Notes: a model not told the origin generated them from the letters alone. A stretch of DNA of 64,000 bases from Chryseobacterium capnotolerans (GCF_021278965.1 NZ_CP065589.1:1927001-1991000); one strand, 5' to 3'; shown: positions 47,584 through 57,108, counted from the stretch's first letter. Numbers and translations are program-made.

Positions 47584-48615
47584 ATGAAATTTTCATTTAA
47601 AAACGATTATTCCGAGGGATGCCACCCGAATATTTTACAAGCACTTTTACAATATAATCTCAACCAGCAGGCAGGGTATGGAGAAGATGAATATTCTTTG
47701 CAGGCCAAAGAACTAATTAAAACAAAAATTAATAAGACAGATTCTGAAATTTACTTTGTTTCCGGAGGAACACAGGCGAACTTAATTGTAATTTCTTCTG
47801 TTTTAAAACCTTATCAATGTGCTGTTTCAGCCTCTACCGGCCATATTTTGAATAATGAAACCGGAGCAATTGAAGCCACTGGCCATAAAGTTTTAAGTAT
47901 TGAAACAGAAGATGGGAAGCTAAGACCATCAGACATTGTTCCGGTGTTGGAAAGCCATAAAAATGCTCCGCATCAGGTGATGCCGAAAATGGTTTATATA
48001 TCCAATTCTACAGAGCTGGGAACGATTTATCTGGCCCAAGAACTTGAAGAACTCTCCCAGTTCTGTAAACAAAACAAACTGTATCTGTTTATGGATGGAG
48101 CAAGGCTGGGGCATGGATTAACTGCTGAAATCAGTGATCTTACTCTGGAAAAAGTAGCAGAATTGACAGATATTTTCTATCTGGGAGGAACGAAAAACGG
48201 AGCTTTGATAGGAGAGGCTATTGTCATTAACAATCCCTCTCTTCAGGAGGATTTTGCGTTTAATATTAAGCAAAAAGGAGCATTGCTGGCAAAAGGAAGG
48301 GTTTTGGGAATTCAGTTTCTGGAACTGATGAAGAACGATCTGTATTTTGATCTGGCCAGAAATGCCAACCAACAGGCAATGAAAATAAAAAATACATTAC
48401 AGGAAAAAGGGGTTAAGTTTCTTTCTGATACTTATACCAATCAGATTTTCCCGATTGTAAGTAACGATCTTATTCAGGTTTTATCAGAAAGCTTTGAATT
48501 TTATGTCTGGAAAAAAGTAAATGAAGAATTTTCCGCCATTCGTCTGATTACTTCCTGGAGTACGAGTGATGATGCTGTAAACAGATTCATTGACATCATT
48601 AATGAGAAGCTGTAA
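47584..48615 (+). CDS. Low-specificity threonine aldolase-type PLP enzyme
   Basis: This 343-residue cytoplasmic PLP enzyme of the beta-eliminating lyase / threonine aldolase family splits threonine or allo-threonine into glycine and acetaldehyde. Landmarks are FVSGGTQANLIVISS, ETGAIEATGHKVL, KMVYISNSTELGTIY, the cofactor aspartate in LFMDGARLGHGL (about 169-180) and Schiff-base lysine K204 in YLGGTKNGALIGEA. It is divergent from the DtxR-type gene (85 bases) and convergent with the lipoprotein gene. Confidence 0.9.
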   Translation: MKFSFKNDYSEGCHPNILQALLQYNLNQQAGYGEDEYSLQAKELIKTKINKTDSEIYFVSGGTQANLIVISSVLKPYQCAVSASTGHILNNETGAIEATGHKVLSIETEDGKLRPSDIVPVLESHKNAPHQVMPKMVYISNSTELGTIYLAQELEELSQFCKQNKLYLFMDGARLGHGLTAEISDLTLEKVAELTDIFYLGGTKNGALIGEAIVINNPSLQEDFAFNIKQKGALLAKGRVLGIQFLELMKNDLYFDLARNANQQAMKIKNTLQEKGVKFLSDTYTNQIFPIVSNDLIQVLSESFEFYVWKKVNEEFSAIRLITSWSTSDDAVNRFIDIINEKL

Positions 48616-48714
48616 ATTTTTGTTTTAAAACTTATGACCACATCAGCTTATTTGTGGATCTATATGGAGACTTTAAAAAATTAATTGTTTTCCAAAAGAA
48701 ACAATAGCTGCAAT

Positions 48715-48752
48715 AAAAAATGCTGTTCTCAGATGTTGAGAACAGCATTTTT
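48715..48752. terminator. Bidirectional terminator
   Basis: A perfect 11-bp stem TGCTGTTCTCA / TGAGAACAGCA (48721-48731, 48737-48747), flanked by A and T runs, lies between convergent genes. Confidence 0.9.
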
Positions 48753-48774
48753 ATGTGATTTCAATAGAGTTTCC

Positions 48775-49275
48775 TTATTTTACAGCTTTGTTAACTACTT
48801 TACAGTCAGCTGCGGTTAGTTTTGGACCCTCTTTGTAGCTGATCTTATTTTCGCTGGCATATTTTGACTGGCCACCTTCTTCTTTATGATCTCCAATACC
48901 TTCCGTTAAAGTATTGTCTTTCTGTAGGAAATAAATATCTCTTTTGCTTTTTTGCCCTTCAGAGGTGAATTCGTAGGTAAGCTTTAAGGTATCTCCTGAT
49001 TTGAAACCTGTTACATCACCTTTTGAACTGTCTTTTTCACTGTTTTTATAAGATAATTTTCCCGTAATAGTTCCCAGGTTATCATCAATAGAAGCAAATA
49101 CACTGTCTTTCCCGACTACTCCTACATAACAGAACGATTTTGGTCCTAAAGTATCTACTACAGGTTCTTCTACTGCAATGGTATCAGCATCAGCTTTAGG
49201 AGCGGGAGCATCAGCTTTTTTATTACAATTGATTAAAAACGCTGAAACAGCTCCTAATAAAATTAATTTTTTCAT
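48775..49275 (-). CDS. Lipoprotein of unknown function
   Basis: This 166-residue protein has residues 1-17 (MKKLILLGAVSAFLINC) as a lipoprotein signal, so translation starts at 49275, not at the upstream 49296. After an acidic Ala/Pro/Asp linker a small strand-rich domain follows (FCYVGVVGKDSVFASIDDNLGTITGKLSYKNSEKDSSKGDVTGFKSGDTLKLTYEFTSEGQKSKRDIYFL). It could be a lipocalin- or NlpE-like small barrel; I cannot assign a function. Confidence 0.75.
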   Translation of the reverse strand: MKKLILLGAVSAFLINCNKKADAPAPKADADTIAVEEPVVDTLGPKSFCYVGVVGKDSVFASIDDNLGTITGKLSYKNSEKDSSKGDVTGFKSGDTLKLTYEFTSEGQKSKRDIYFLQKDNTLTEGIGDHKEEGGQSKYASENKISYKEGPKLTAADCKVVNKAVK

Positions 49276-49727
49276 ATCCTTAATTATTATAACCAAATTT
49301 TAAAGTTGCTAAATTAATAATAGTATTTGTATATTAAAAATAGGATATAAACTTAAAAAGGCTTTATCGAAAAAAATAATTTAAAAATATTGATTTTTAA
49401 GAAAAATAATTAAACTTGTTTGTAGTTTATAAACTGCCAAATTTCTGTAAAGAATAAAAAAATATTAAGGCAGAGGTTTCTTTCATTGCTTGAATTTCAG
49501 GTATTTGTGTAATGGGACAGACTTCTGAGATCATATTTGATAAATTGATTATTCATGTGCTGGAAAAGGTAATGACAAAAAAAGATTTATTAGAATCAAA
49601 TTTCTGTATCACTACATTTCCTGAGCGCAAAAACAGAATGCAATAATCATGCTCTTAAAAGAAAAATTAATCCAGTTTACTAGTTCAAATCAGGAAAAAT
49701 ACAGAAATTTGCAGCAAATTAAAATCA
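49276..49727. other. 452-base intergenic region
   Basis: This is very AT-rich. The only frame of note is a 44-codon one from ATG 49512 to TAA 49646, without recognisable features. No terminator or repeat is evident. It lies between the divergent lipoprotein and CAT-like genes. Confidence 0.35.
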
Positions 49728-50354
49728 ATGAAGATTGTAGACCTGGAGCAATGGAACAGAAAGGAGCATTTTGAATTTTTCTCTAAAATGGCAAGCCCAT
49801 ATTTTGGCTTTACTACCGAAGTAGATTGTACAAACGCTTACGAAAAAGCTAAAGAAAACGGATATTCTTTCTTTGCCTATTATTATCACAAGTCTATGGT
49901 TGCCATTAATACCGTTGATGAATTGAAATTGAGAATCATTGATGGCCAGGTTATTCAGTTTGATATTGTCCACGCGGGAAGTACCATTGCCAGACCTGAT
50001 GGAACTTTTGGTTTTTCATTTACCCCTTTTTCAGAAGATTTTGAAACGTTTAATGTTGAGCTGCAAAAGGAAATAAAAGGAGTTCACAATTCTTCAGGTC
50101 TTAGATTGAGCAATGAAAGATTAGGGAAAGATCATATCAGACATACAACGATTCCCTGGAATTCTTTCACTGCGATTCTTCACCCTACAGATTTTAATAA
50201 TGGAGAATCTGTTCCCAAAATATCTTTCGGTAAATTCAATATCCGTGACGGCAGAAAATACATGCCGGTTTCTATTGAAGCCCACCACGGACTGGCAGAT
50301 GGAATTCACATTGCGAAATATCTGGAAGAGTTTCAGAGACAGCTCGACTTATAG
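49728..50354 (+). CDS. Chloramphenicol acetyltransferase-like (CAT type A) protein
   Basis: This 208-residue trimeric acyltransferase is of the CAT family. The catalytic block H186-H187-G-L-A-D191-G (VSIEAHHGLADGIH) is intact, with H187 as the general base and D191 structural. Other family marks are NRKEHFEFFSKMASPYFGFTTEVDCT at the N-terminus and IPWNSFTAI. It uses acetyl-CoA. Whether chloramphenicol is the true substrate is open, since many Bacteroidetes chromosomal members are CAT-like but untested. It is monocistronic; the Shango-like operon begins 158 bases downstream. Confidence 0.85.
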   Translation: MKIVDLEQWNRKEHFEFFSKMASPYFGFTTEVDCTNAYEKAKENGYSFFAYYYHKSMVAINTVDELKLRIIDGQVIQFDIVHAGSTIARPDGTFGFSFTPFSEDFETFNVELQKEIKGVHNSSGLRLSNERLGKDHIRHTTIPWNSFTAILHPTDFNNGESVPKISFGKFNIRDGRKYMPVSIEAHHGLADGIHIAKYLEEFQRQLDL

Positions 50355-50512
50355 GAATATTGCCGGATAAAAATGGTTCTAATTACGGAAAACCGTAAAG
50401 GATATTTTTCGGATTTGGGTAAATTTGAGGCAATATATTGCTATATTAGAGAATTGGTTTGATAATCAAGAAAACTAATTAATCCATAACTCAATTTTAC
50501 TAAGATGCCATC

Positions 50513-51955
50513 ATGCTTAATGATAATACTATTGATGATTCCATTATAGATGTTTCCGGACACCAGGAAATTCCGATTGATTTTGGAAACAATTCCTTTC
50601 CTCCAGACTATCAGTCTACTATTTATGATCCTGACTCAGGAAAGATCGGAAAAAAATATGTCCGTAAACTTTCACTGAATGAGAATCAAATCTCAATGCT
50701 GGATAAAATGGCTTTTTCCGGTAATGTTTTTAATGATATAGAATATTGTAAAATTCAGATATTAAAACAGTTTCTAAGAGCTGTTGAATACCTTTATCAA
50801 CACTGTATTCCTGTCAATAAATCTTATGCAACAGTGATTGATGAGCTTTCGGAAATCATCGTATGCCTCCGTTACAATTATAGAAAAGAAAGTCTTAATT
50901 ATAACTATACTTATGAATCTGTACAGACTGAGATATTCAATCATATTCTGAAATTATGTGAAAATAATGTCCGCGATGTATACGGAATCAAAAGAAAGAT
51001 CAATACTGATTTCAGTTATAATCATCCGGATATTCTTCATCAGTACAACAGGAAGATTGTTTCAAAGCTGGAAGTTTTCCTGATCGAAAATCAGCATCAG
51101 ATTCTGGATGCAGATTACAAGACCAATATTATCCTTAACGAGAATAATACGAACCGGTGGAAAACAAAATTTGATCAGGTCAAAGAAGATTACTCCAATC
51201 CATTGGCTTTTGAAAGGGAAATTTTCAGGCTTGGTGAGGTGAATATTAAAAATCCGTCTGTGGATGCTTTATTTTTTGAAGCTTCAAAATTTGTTGCTGA
51301 ATATGATAAAACATGTGCTTTAAGGCTTTATATTCATTATTTGGATAAAGATCTGAATTCCCCAAAGTTTGATCAGAGACAGCTGAATAAAAATGTTCAA
51401 AAAAGTTTATTCTCTACGAAAGAACAGCTTTCTGATTTTGAAAAAATTCTAAGCGAGTTTATTGCTGACAGAAATCTGGAAAGAGCTATTGAAAAGGCTA
51501 ATTTGCTGTATATTCCTAAAAGAAAAAGAATTACGATTGATCCTGAGGCGATTAAAAATATTCAGGCCCTGGACTCTGAAACAGCTGGGATTTTAGGACA
51601 AATTCTTAATGAAGAGGAAGAGGATGCTGCAAAAACGGAAGAAACTTTCACTGAGCAGGATATTACCATCATTATACCGCAGATTTCGGAAGCCCAAGCC
51701 AACAAATACCTGAATGAACTGAATTTGTCAGCTGTTCAAAAGGAAATTCTTGACTTTTTTGAAAAACAAAGCTTGAACATCCTCCAAACCGATGTTGAAG
51801 ATTTTATCAAAACCAAAGGTCTGTTTATGGGGTCTACTATAGATTCTATTAATGAAAGCTGCTATGAGACCCTAGATGATATTCTGATTGAAGAAGAAGA
51901 TGAATATTTTATTATTAACACCAATTACTATAAAAAACTTTTAAACAATGATTGA
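50513..51955 (+). CDS. sngA: TerB-C domain protein, Shango component SngA-like
   Basis: This 480-residue cytoplasmic protein is mostly helical. From about residue 250 it carries the TerB-C signature: ALFFEASKFVAEYDKTCALRLYIHYLDKDLNSPKFD, QKSLFSTKEQLSDFEKILSEF, then YIPKRKRITIDPEAIKNIQ (about 332) and DSETAGILGQILNEE. The last 100 residues hold a winged-helix-like end (LNILQTDVEDFIKTKGLFMGSTIDSINE). TerB-C with an AAA ATPase and an SF2 helicase is the composition of Shango. The stop overlaps the sngB start by 8 bases. It is probably the adaptor or sensor. The symbol rests on gene content and order, not on a search. Confidence 0.8.
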   Translation: MLNDNTIDDSIIDVSGHQEIPIDFGNNSFPPDYQSTIYDPDSGKIGKKYVRKLSLNENQISMLDKMAFSGNVFNDIEYCKIQILKQFLRAVEYLYQHCIPVNKSYATVIDELSEIIVCLRYNYRKESLNYNYTYESVQTEIFNHILKLCENNVRDVYGIKRKINTDFSYNHPDILHQYNRKIVSKLEVFLIENQHQILDADYKTNIILNENNTNRWKTKFDQVKEDYSNPLAFEREIFRLGEVNIKNPSVDALFFEASKFVAEYDKTCALRLYIHYLDKDLNSPKFDQRQLNKNVQKSLFSTKEQLSDFEKILSEFIADRNLERAIEKANLLYIPKRKRITIDPEAIKNIQALDSETAGILGQILNEEEEDAAKTEETFTEQDITIIIPQISEAQANKYLNELNLSAVQKEILDFFEKQSLNILQTDVEDFIKTKGLFMGSTIDSINESCYETLDDILIEEEDEYFIINTNYYKKLLNND

Positions 51956-53264
51956 CAATATTAAACCCAAAGAAGCAACTTCCATTATCAACTCTCTGGT
52001 GAGCGGCGTAGTTCCTAAAATTGGTGTACAGCATATTACTGTAGGCAGATCAGAAGAAGTGAATGCCTTTATCAGTTCCCTGGAAGATGTTAAAAACGGA
52101 TTGAGTCTTGTGAAATTCTGGATCGGAGATTTCGGAAGCGGAAAATCTTTCATGCTCCATCTTTTAAATACAGTGGCATTAAAGCAGAAGTTTGTAGTAG
52201 CTAATGCCGATTTTACTCCGGACAACAGGCTTTATGCCAATGATGGAAAAAGCGTTATCCTATATTCTGCCATTATGGATAATATTGCCATTCAGACTAA
52301 ACCTGAAGGTGGAGCTTTACAGACATTATTAGAAAAATGGATTGAGCAGGTGATTTCGAAAACGGCAGAAGAAAATCAAATTTCTTTACTGGAAATCAGA
52401 AATGATCAGTATTTGGCACTGATCCAGAATTCTATTATGAAAACGGTCAATGAAATTACTGAAGTAGGCGGGTTTGATTTCGGTTCTGCTATTGTAAAAT
52501 ATTACGAAGGTTATATCAAAGGAGATGAATTGCTGCGCCGAAATGCCCTGAAATGGCTCAAAGGAGAATATACTACCAAAACAGAAGCCAGACAGGATAT
52601 TGGAATAAGGGAAATCATCAATGATTCCAATTATTATGATATGCTGAAAAACTTCTGCAAGCTGTTTGTAAGCATGGGATATAGTGGTTTTATGATCAAT
52701 CTTGATGAAGCGATCAACCTTTACAAAATATCGGTTTCTGCTTCCCGTGAGAAGAATTATGAGAAGATTTTATCGATTTATAATGACTGTTTCCAGGGAA
52801 AAGTTTCTAATCTCTTCATCAATTTTGCAGGGACAAAAGAATTTCTGGAAAATGAAAGGAGAGGCCTTTTCAGTTATCAGGCTTTAAAATCAAGACTGGA
52901 AGCTAATAAATTCGAAACCTCTGAGCTCCGCGATTTTGCCCAGCCAGTGATCAAACTGATGCCTTTGAATCATAATGAGATCTTTGTACTGCTTAAAAAA
53001 CTAAAGCTGATCTTTGACTTTAATTACAAAACAGAACTGAATATTACGGATGAGGAAATTTCTGCTTTTATGGAAGAAATGTTCAATAAACCGGGGGCCG
53101 CAGAATTTCTGACTCCAAGAGAAGTGATCAGAGATTTTCTGAATATTCTCAATATCATCAGGCAAAATCCTGAGGTGGATAAAGGAAAACTTTTCGGAGA
53201 CATTGAAATCTCAGACGAAAGACCGAATGATCTTGTCCTTTTAGATAGTATTGAGGAACTATGA
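51948..53264 (+). CDS. sngB: AAA/BrxD-like ATPase, Shango component SngB-like
   Basis: This 438-residue cytoplasmic ATPase has an N-terminal segment INSLVSGVVPKIGVQHITVGR typical of the BrxD/DUF2791 group. Its Walker A is IGDFGSGKSFML (about 59-70), and the Walker B is hydrophobic followed by DE in GFMINLDEAINLYK (about 252). The C-terminal part ends in helices (EFLTPREVIRDFLNILNIIRQ), as in STAND/BREX-type ATPases. The start codon lies inside the end of sngA and the stop overlaps sngC by 4 bases (ATGA), so translation of all three is coupled. It probably works with the helicase on foreign DNA. Confidence 0.82.
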   Translation: MIDNIKPKEATSIINSLVSGVVPKIGVQHITVGRSEEVNAFISSLEDVKNGLSLVKFWIGDFGSGKSFMLHLLNTVALKQKFVVANADFTPDNRLYANDGKSVILYSAIMDNIAIQTKPEGGALQTLLEKWIEQVISKTAEENQISLLEIRNDQYLALIQNSIMKTVNEITEVGGFDFGSAIVKYYEGYIKGDELLRRNALKWLKGEYTTKTEARQDIGIREIINDSNYYDMLKNFCKLFVSMGYSGFMINLDEAINLYKISVSASREKNYEKILSIYNDCFQGKVSNLFINFAGTKEFLENERRGLFSYQALKSRLEANKFETSELRDFAQPVIKLMPLNHNEIFVLLKKLKLIFDFNYKTELNITDEEISAFMEEMFNKPGAAEFLTPREVIRDFLNILNIIRQNPEVDKGKLFGDIEISDERPNDLVLLDSIEEL

Positions 53265-55405
53265 CAGCATTCAACCTGCTTTCTGAGCCTATCAGAAAAT
53301 ACATCCGTGATAAGAAATGGGAAAGCCTGAGAAATATTCAGGAAGCTGCCATTCAAAGAATTATGGCTACGGATCACAATTATGTTTTAATATCCAGAAC
53401 CGCTTCAGGGAAAACTGAGGCTGCCTTCCTTCCTATTTTGTCAAAAGTAAATTTTAAGGAACCGGGAGTAAAAGTTCTTTATATTTCTCCATTAATTGCA
53501 CTGATCAATGATCAGTTTGTACGGGTGGAAGGTCTTTGTGAGTATCTGGATGTAACGGTAACAAAATGGCACGGAGAGGCGGCAAAAGGTGCTAAAGACA
53601 GATTGTTAAAAAATCCGGAGGGTATTGTTCTCATTACTCCTGAATCTCTGGAAGCCATGTTTGTGAATAAACCTTACAACGTAAAGCACTTGTTTTCAAC
53701 CCTGGATTATATTGTTATTGATGAAATTCACTCATTCCTGGGATCAGATCGGGGAACTCATTTGCAGTCTTTATTGAATCGGCTTCAAAAAATCAATATT
53801 ACAAAATTCAGTATCATAGGACTTTCTGCTACAGTAAGTGATGCTAACCAATATATTGAGCTTAAAAATTTTCTTGGTGATACAGATCATACCAAAATTA
53901 TCAGGGATATAACCCCTAAACCAATACATACGGTTTTCCGATACTTTGCCGCTTCTGTAGAAGAATTACCATTATCCTTGTTGAAAGATATCTATGTAAG
54001 AACAAGGGAAAGTAAGGTACTTATATTCCCCAATGCAAGAGGAAGAGTAGAAGAAGTTGCTGTAAAGCTTAAGCAAATCTCAGAAAGAGTAGGCGGCCAT
54101 AAAAACTATTTTTCGCATCATTCTTCTGTGGATAAAGAAGTCCGCGAATATGTAGAGTTTTTTGCTAAAAATTCCACTCTTCAGAACTTTTGTATCTCTT
54201 GTACTTCAACCCTGGAATTGGGAATTGATATTGGTCATGTAGATGAAGTAGTACAGATTGATGCTACTCACAGTATTGCCTCTCTTATCCAAAGAGTAGG
54301 AAGAAGCGGAAGACGGGAAGGCAGAGCAAGTAATCTGTTTTTATATGCCACAGACCCCTGGAGCTTATTACAATCTCTGGCCTGCTGGCTCCTTTATCAG
54401 GAACAGTATATAGAACCTATCGCTGTAAGTAAAAAACCTTATGATGTCTTGGTACATCAGATCTTATCCATTGTAAAAGGTTCGTCGGGAATTTCCTTAT
54501 CTCAACTGATGGAGGAAGTAATCACTAATTCTACTTTCTCAACTATTAAAACAGAAGAGATAGAAGAGATTGTCAATCATCTTGTCAGCATTGAATTTTT
54601 AGAAAAGCTGGGAAGGGAGCTGATTATTGGAATAGAAGGAGAGGAGATGGTGAACAGCAGAGAATTTTACAGCCTTTTTGAAACTCCGGTTTTTTTCAAA
54701 GTTTCCAGTAATGGTATTAAAATTGGGGAGCTGCCTCTGTCTCCTCAAATAAGAATAAATGAAAATATTTATTTGTCTGCAAAAATATGGAGCATCATTG
54801 ATGTTGATTTTAAAACAAACAAAATAGAAGTAGTCCCTGCCAAAGATGGGAAAAGGCCCACTTTCTTTGGAGAAGCTGCCGATACAGCTTATCGCATCAG
54901 GGAAAAAATGCTGGAAATAGTTATTTCAAAAGAAAAGTATGAATTTTTGGATGAAACAGGTAGTGAGGCAATCGAAGAATTAAGAAAAGAGTTCTCTGTA
55001 TTTATGATCATTGATACTAAAAATGAAAGGCCTTTACTGACCAGTAATAACAATCTAAAATTCTATTCTTTTACCAGCTCAAGAATCAACAGAACTTTAC
55101 GCTTTATGCTGGATACGTTGAAAATTGATACTATTCTTCACGATAAGGAAAGTCTTTTTGAAATAGCAGATCATAGTGGAAGTGAACTGATAACAAGCTT
55201 AAAAAATATTGACAAAGAGCAGAATATTGATCAGATGTTAATTGAATTATTGGAAAATATGCCGGGAATCATTGATTTTTCAAAATGGGGAAAATACTTA
55301 CCCATTCACTATCAGACAGCATTGTTAAAAGAAAAATATTTTGATTTTGAAGGATGTTATACTTATCTCGAAAATCTGAGGGTTGTAGAAAATCAACCAC
55401 AATGA
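53261..55405 (+). CDS. sngC: Lhr/BrxHI-like DEAD-DEAH helicase, Shango component SngC-like
   Basis: This 714-residue superfamily 2 helicase starts with a Q-motif-like LRNIQEAAIQRI. Motif I is SRTASGKTEAAF (G50-K51-T52), Ia is LYISPLIALINDQ, II is IDEIH (154-157), III is GLSATVSD (189-191), IV-V includes FCISCTSTLELGIDIGHVDEV, and VI is QRVGRSGRREGRASN (about 340). The second half (400-714) is a long Lhr-like extension, with winged helix and strand-rich parts. It should translocate on DNA or RNA using ATP and is the likely effector motor of the operon. No nuclease motif is visible. Confidence 0.85.
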   Translation: MTAFNLLSEPIRKYIRDKKWESLRNIQEAAIQRIMATDHNYVLISRTASGKTEAAFLPILSKVNFKEPGVKVLYISPLIALINDQFVRVEGLCEYLDVTVTKWHGEAAKGAKDRLLKNPEGIVLITPESLEAMFVNKPYNVKHLFSTLDYIVIDEIHSFLGSDRGTHLQSLLNRLQKINITKFSIIGLSATVSDANQYIELKNFLGDTDHTKIIRDITPKPIHTVFRYFAASVEELPLSLLKDIYVRTRESKVLIFPNARGRVEEVAVKLKQISERVGGHKNYFSHHSSVDKEVREYVEFFAKNSTLQNFCISCTSTLELGIDIGHVDEVVQIDATHSIASLIQRVGRSGRREGRASNLFLYATDPWSLLQSLACWLLYQEQYIEPIAVSKKPYDVLVHQILSIVKGSSGISLSQLMEEVITNSTFSTIKTEEIEEIVNHLVSIEFLEKLGRELIIGIEGEEMVNSREFYSLFETPVFFKVSSNGIKIGELPLSPQIRINENIYLSAKIWSIIDVDFKTNKIEVVPAKDGKRPTFFGEAADTAYRIREKMLEIVISKEKYEFLDETGSEAIEELRKEFSVFMIIDTKNERPLLTSNNNLKFYSFTSSRINRTLRFMLDTLKIDTILHDKESLFEIADHSGSELITSLKNIDKEQNIDQMLIELLENMPGIIDFSKWGKYLPIHYQTALLKEKYFDFEGCYTYLENLRVVENQPQ

Positions 55406-55472
55406 TCCAATTAAATAGAGGCTTTCCCCTATGTTTATAGTATCAAATGTAGGAGAGAGCTTTTATTCTTCT

Positions 55473-55627
55473 TTAATAGTAAATTTTCCTTTTCTCAGAT
55501 TTTACAATTTTATTCTTTTCGATTTGTTTAAAGATCCGGATCACGTTTTCTAGACGAAGTCTTATGCGTGAAGCTATCCAGATACCACGATGTGTTTCTT
55601 TTGTGTGAAAAGAAAGTGTAAACTATT
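55473..55627 (-). pseudogene. Remnant of a Crp/Fnr-type HTH domain
   Basis: The minus strand reads TLSFHTKETHRGIWIASRI then RLRLENVIRIFKQIEKNKIV and ends at TAA 55473. This is like the recognition-helix region (IASxIxLRxExVxR..KxxE) of Crp/Fnr regulators. The ligand-binding barrel is missing and an in-frame stop precedes it. The rest of the 620-base gap (55406-56025) after the Shango-like operon holds no other recognisable feature. Confidence 0.45.
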
Positions 55628-56025
55628 GATTAGAATCATAAAAAGTGAACAAATTAACCTCTTACATTTATACACGATAAACAGTCTGATAAAAGCTGTT
55701 AAGATATTGTATTGAAAAACATAACGTGGTATGTATGTGGTACTCTATTTTAACAGAATTTTAATCATTTTTTATTTCTTTGCTCTATATAAAATGAAAG
55801 GAAATTCATATGTATGAATTTTTTAACCTGACCATTTACTAAATATAAGATATACCGTGAAAGCGGTTTAGTATTATTTAAAAAAGACAAAGAGATTTTG
55901 AATGTATAAAAATTATTTTATTTCCCTGTAGCAAATTATCACCCATTGATTGATAAAAAGAAACAAGATTGTGTACTGGTATGCAAAGGATGCATATCAG
56001 CAACGAGTAGAGATGAGAAAGTATT

Positions 56026-56367
56026 ATGAAAAACAAAAAAACTGAACCGAACTTAGAGGATTTGAATCAAAAGATTCTTGTACAAGATGAAATTTTGGCA
56101 TTAGCCAAAGCAAATTCTCCCCGTCTGCTAAACAAATTCAGACTGGTCTATCCTGATTTTTTCGAAAAGTTATCTGCTATACAGCCCGGTCTTAAAAATT
56201 CCGAACTGATCTTTTGTATTTACCTTAAGCTGAATATGACAACAAAGGAAATAGCCACCTGTATCTTTGTTACCCCCAAAGCTATACAAAATCGGAAAAA
56301 CAGGATCAGAAAGAAACTGAATATTCCTTCTGAGTTTGATATCTACAAATGGTTTAATGAAATTTAA
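56026..56367 (+). CDS. LuxR/GerE-type HTH protein
   Basis: This 113-residue cytoplasmic protein has a GerE-type HTH at its C-terminal half (ELIFCIYLKLNMTTKEIATCIFVTPKAIQNRKNRIRKKLNIPSEFDIYKWF). The N-terminal 50 residues are a short helical segment. This is the C-terminal module found in long Bacteroidetes regulators with TPR or beta-propeller sensors, here without the sensor, so it may be a stand-alone regulator or a trimmed one. Its stop lies 9 bases before the stop of the convergent MBL gene. Confidence 0.8.
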   Translation: MKNKKTEPNLEDLNQKILVQDEILALAKANSPRLLNKFRLVYPDFFEKLSAIQPGLKNSELIFCIYLKLNMTTKEIATCIFVTPKAIQNRKNRIRKKLNIPSEFDIYKWFNEI

Positions 56368-56376
56368 ACCATTTTT

Positions 56377-57108
56377 TTAAACTTTAATAACCGCTTTATC
56401 CAGATCGTGATAAAGAAGTATCTGCCAATCATTCTCTTTGGCTTCTTTTTCCCATAACAGCCTTAATTCCATTGCTTTTCTTCCGTTAAAATCACTTTTA
56501 TAGGCCAGATGGTATTTTAAATAGGAGGCTTGTGGAAGATCATCTGCTCCATAAAAAGCCGTTTCTTCATTTTCCCTGATCCAAAACACCTGCATAAAAG
56601 GAGTGTGTCCGCCTACTACTTCATAAGATATTTCATGGGTAATCTGTCCTTTGTCTTCATTCATCCAGGTAATATTGGGCAATTGTATCAACTGTTCCAG
56701 AATATCAAAATCAAAAGAAGGGTTTCCTTTATTTTCCATGGCAAAAGCCAGTTCACGCTTCTGGATATAAATTTGTGCATTAGGAAAAGCCGCTTCATAG
56801 CCATGATCGGTATTGTTTACAGCACCTTCAATATGGTCTTTATGAAGATGGGAGAGAAGGAGTTTGGTAATCTGCTCCGGACGTACATTTTCTCTTTCAA
56901 GAATTTCTGAAATCACCGTTCTTCCTGTTGCATTTTTCCAGCCAATCCCGGCATCTAAAAGGATATGATCATTTTCGGTAATAATAAGAAAAGGTTGTAC
57001 AGACATTTTAATTCCGCCAACTTTATCAAAATTGTCTTCTGTTAAAAGGGTAAAATCTTTGGTTTTGCTGGCTGAGAAATTGCCTTCTTTGAGCGGAATG
57101 ATTTTCAT
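56377..57108 (-). CDS. MBL-fold metallo-hydrolase (lactonase-like)
   Basis: This 243-residue cytoplasmic protein has the metallo-beta-lactamase fold. Metal motif HLHKDHIEG (the H-x-H-x-D-H type) is preceded by an aspartate in LLDAGIGWKN. Later ligands are H in YEVVGGHTPFMQVF, D in YGADDLPQ and H in LLYHDLDK. This arrangement is typical of AHL-lactonase-like and other small-ester hydrolases; there is no signal peptide, so it is not a secreted beta-lactamase. ATG 57108 is chosen over 57156. It lies 80 bases downstream of the NUDIX regulator on the same strand. Confidence 0.85.
   Translation of the reverse strand: MKIIPLKEGNFSASKTKDFTLLTEDNFDKVGGIKMSVQPFLIITENDHILLDAGIGWKNATGRTVISEILERENVRPEQITKLLLSHLHKDHIEGAVNNTDHGYEAAFPNAQIYIQKRELAFAMENKGNPSFDFDILEQLIQLPNITWMNEDKGQITHEISYEVVGGHTPFMQVFWIRENEETAFYGADDLPQASYLKYHLAYKSDFNGRKAMELRLLWEKEAKENDWQILLYHDLDKAVIKV

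Noticed and set aside
49512..49646. 44-codon ORF with ATG and TAA
   Set aside because: No signal peptide, no recognisable motif and no promoter; AT-rich intergenic context makes chance likely.
50513..55405. BREX system
   Set aside because: The ATPase and helicase resemble BrxD and BrxHI, but no BrxX-type methylase, PglZ, BrxA or BrxB gene is nearby, while a TerB-C partner is present.
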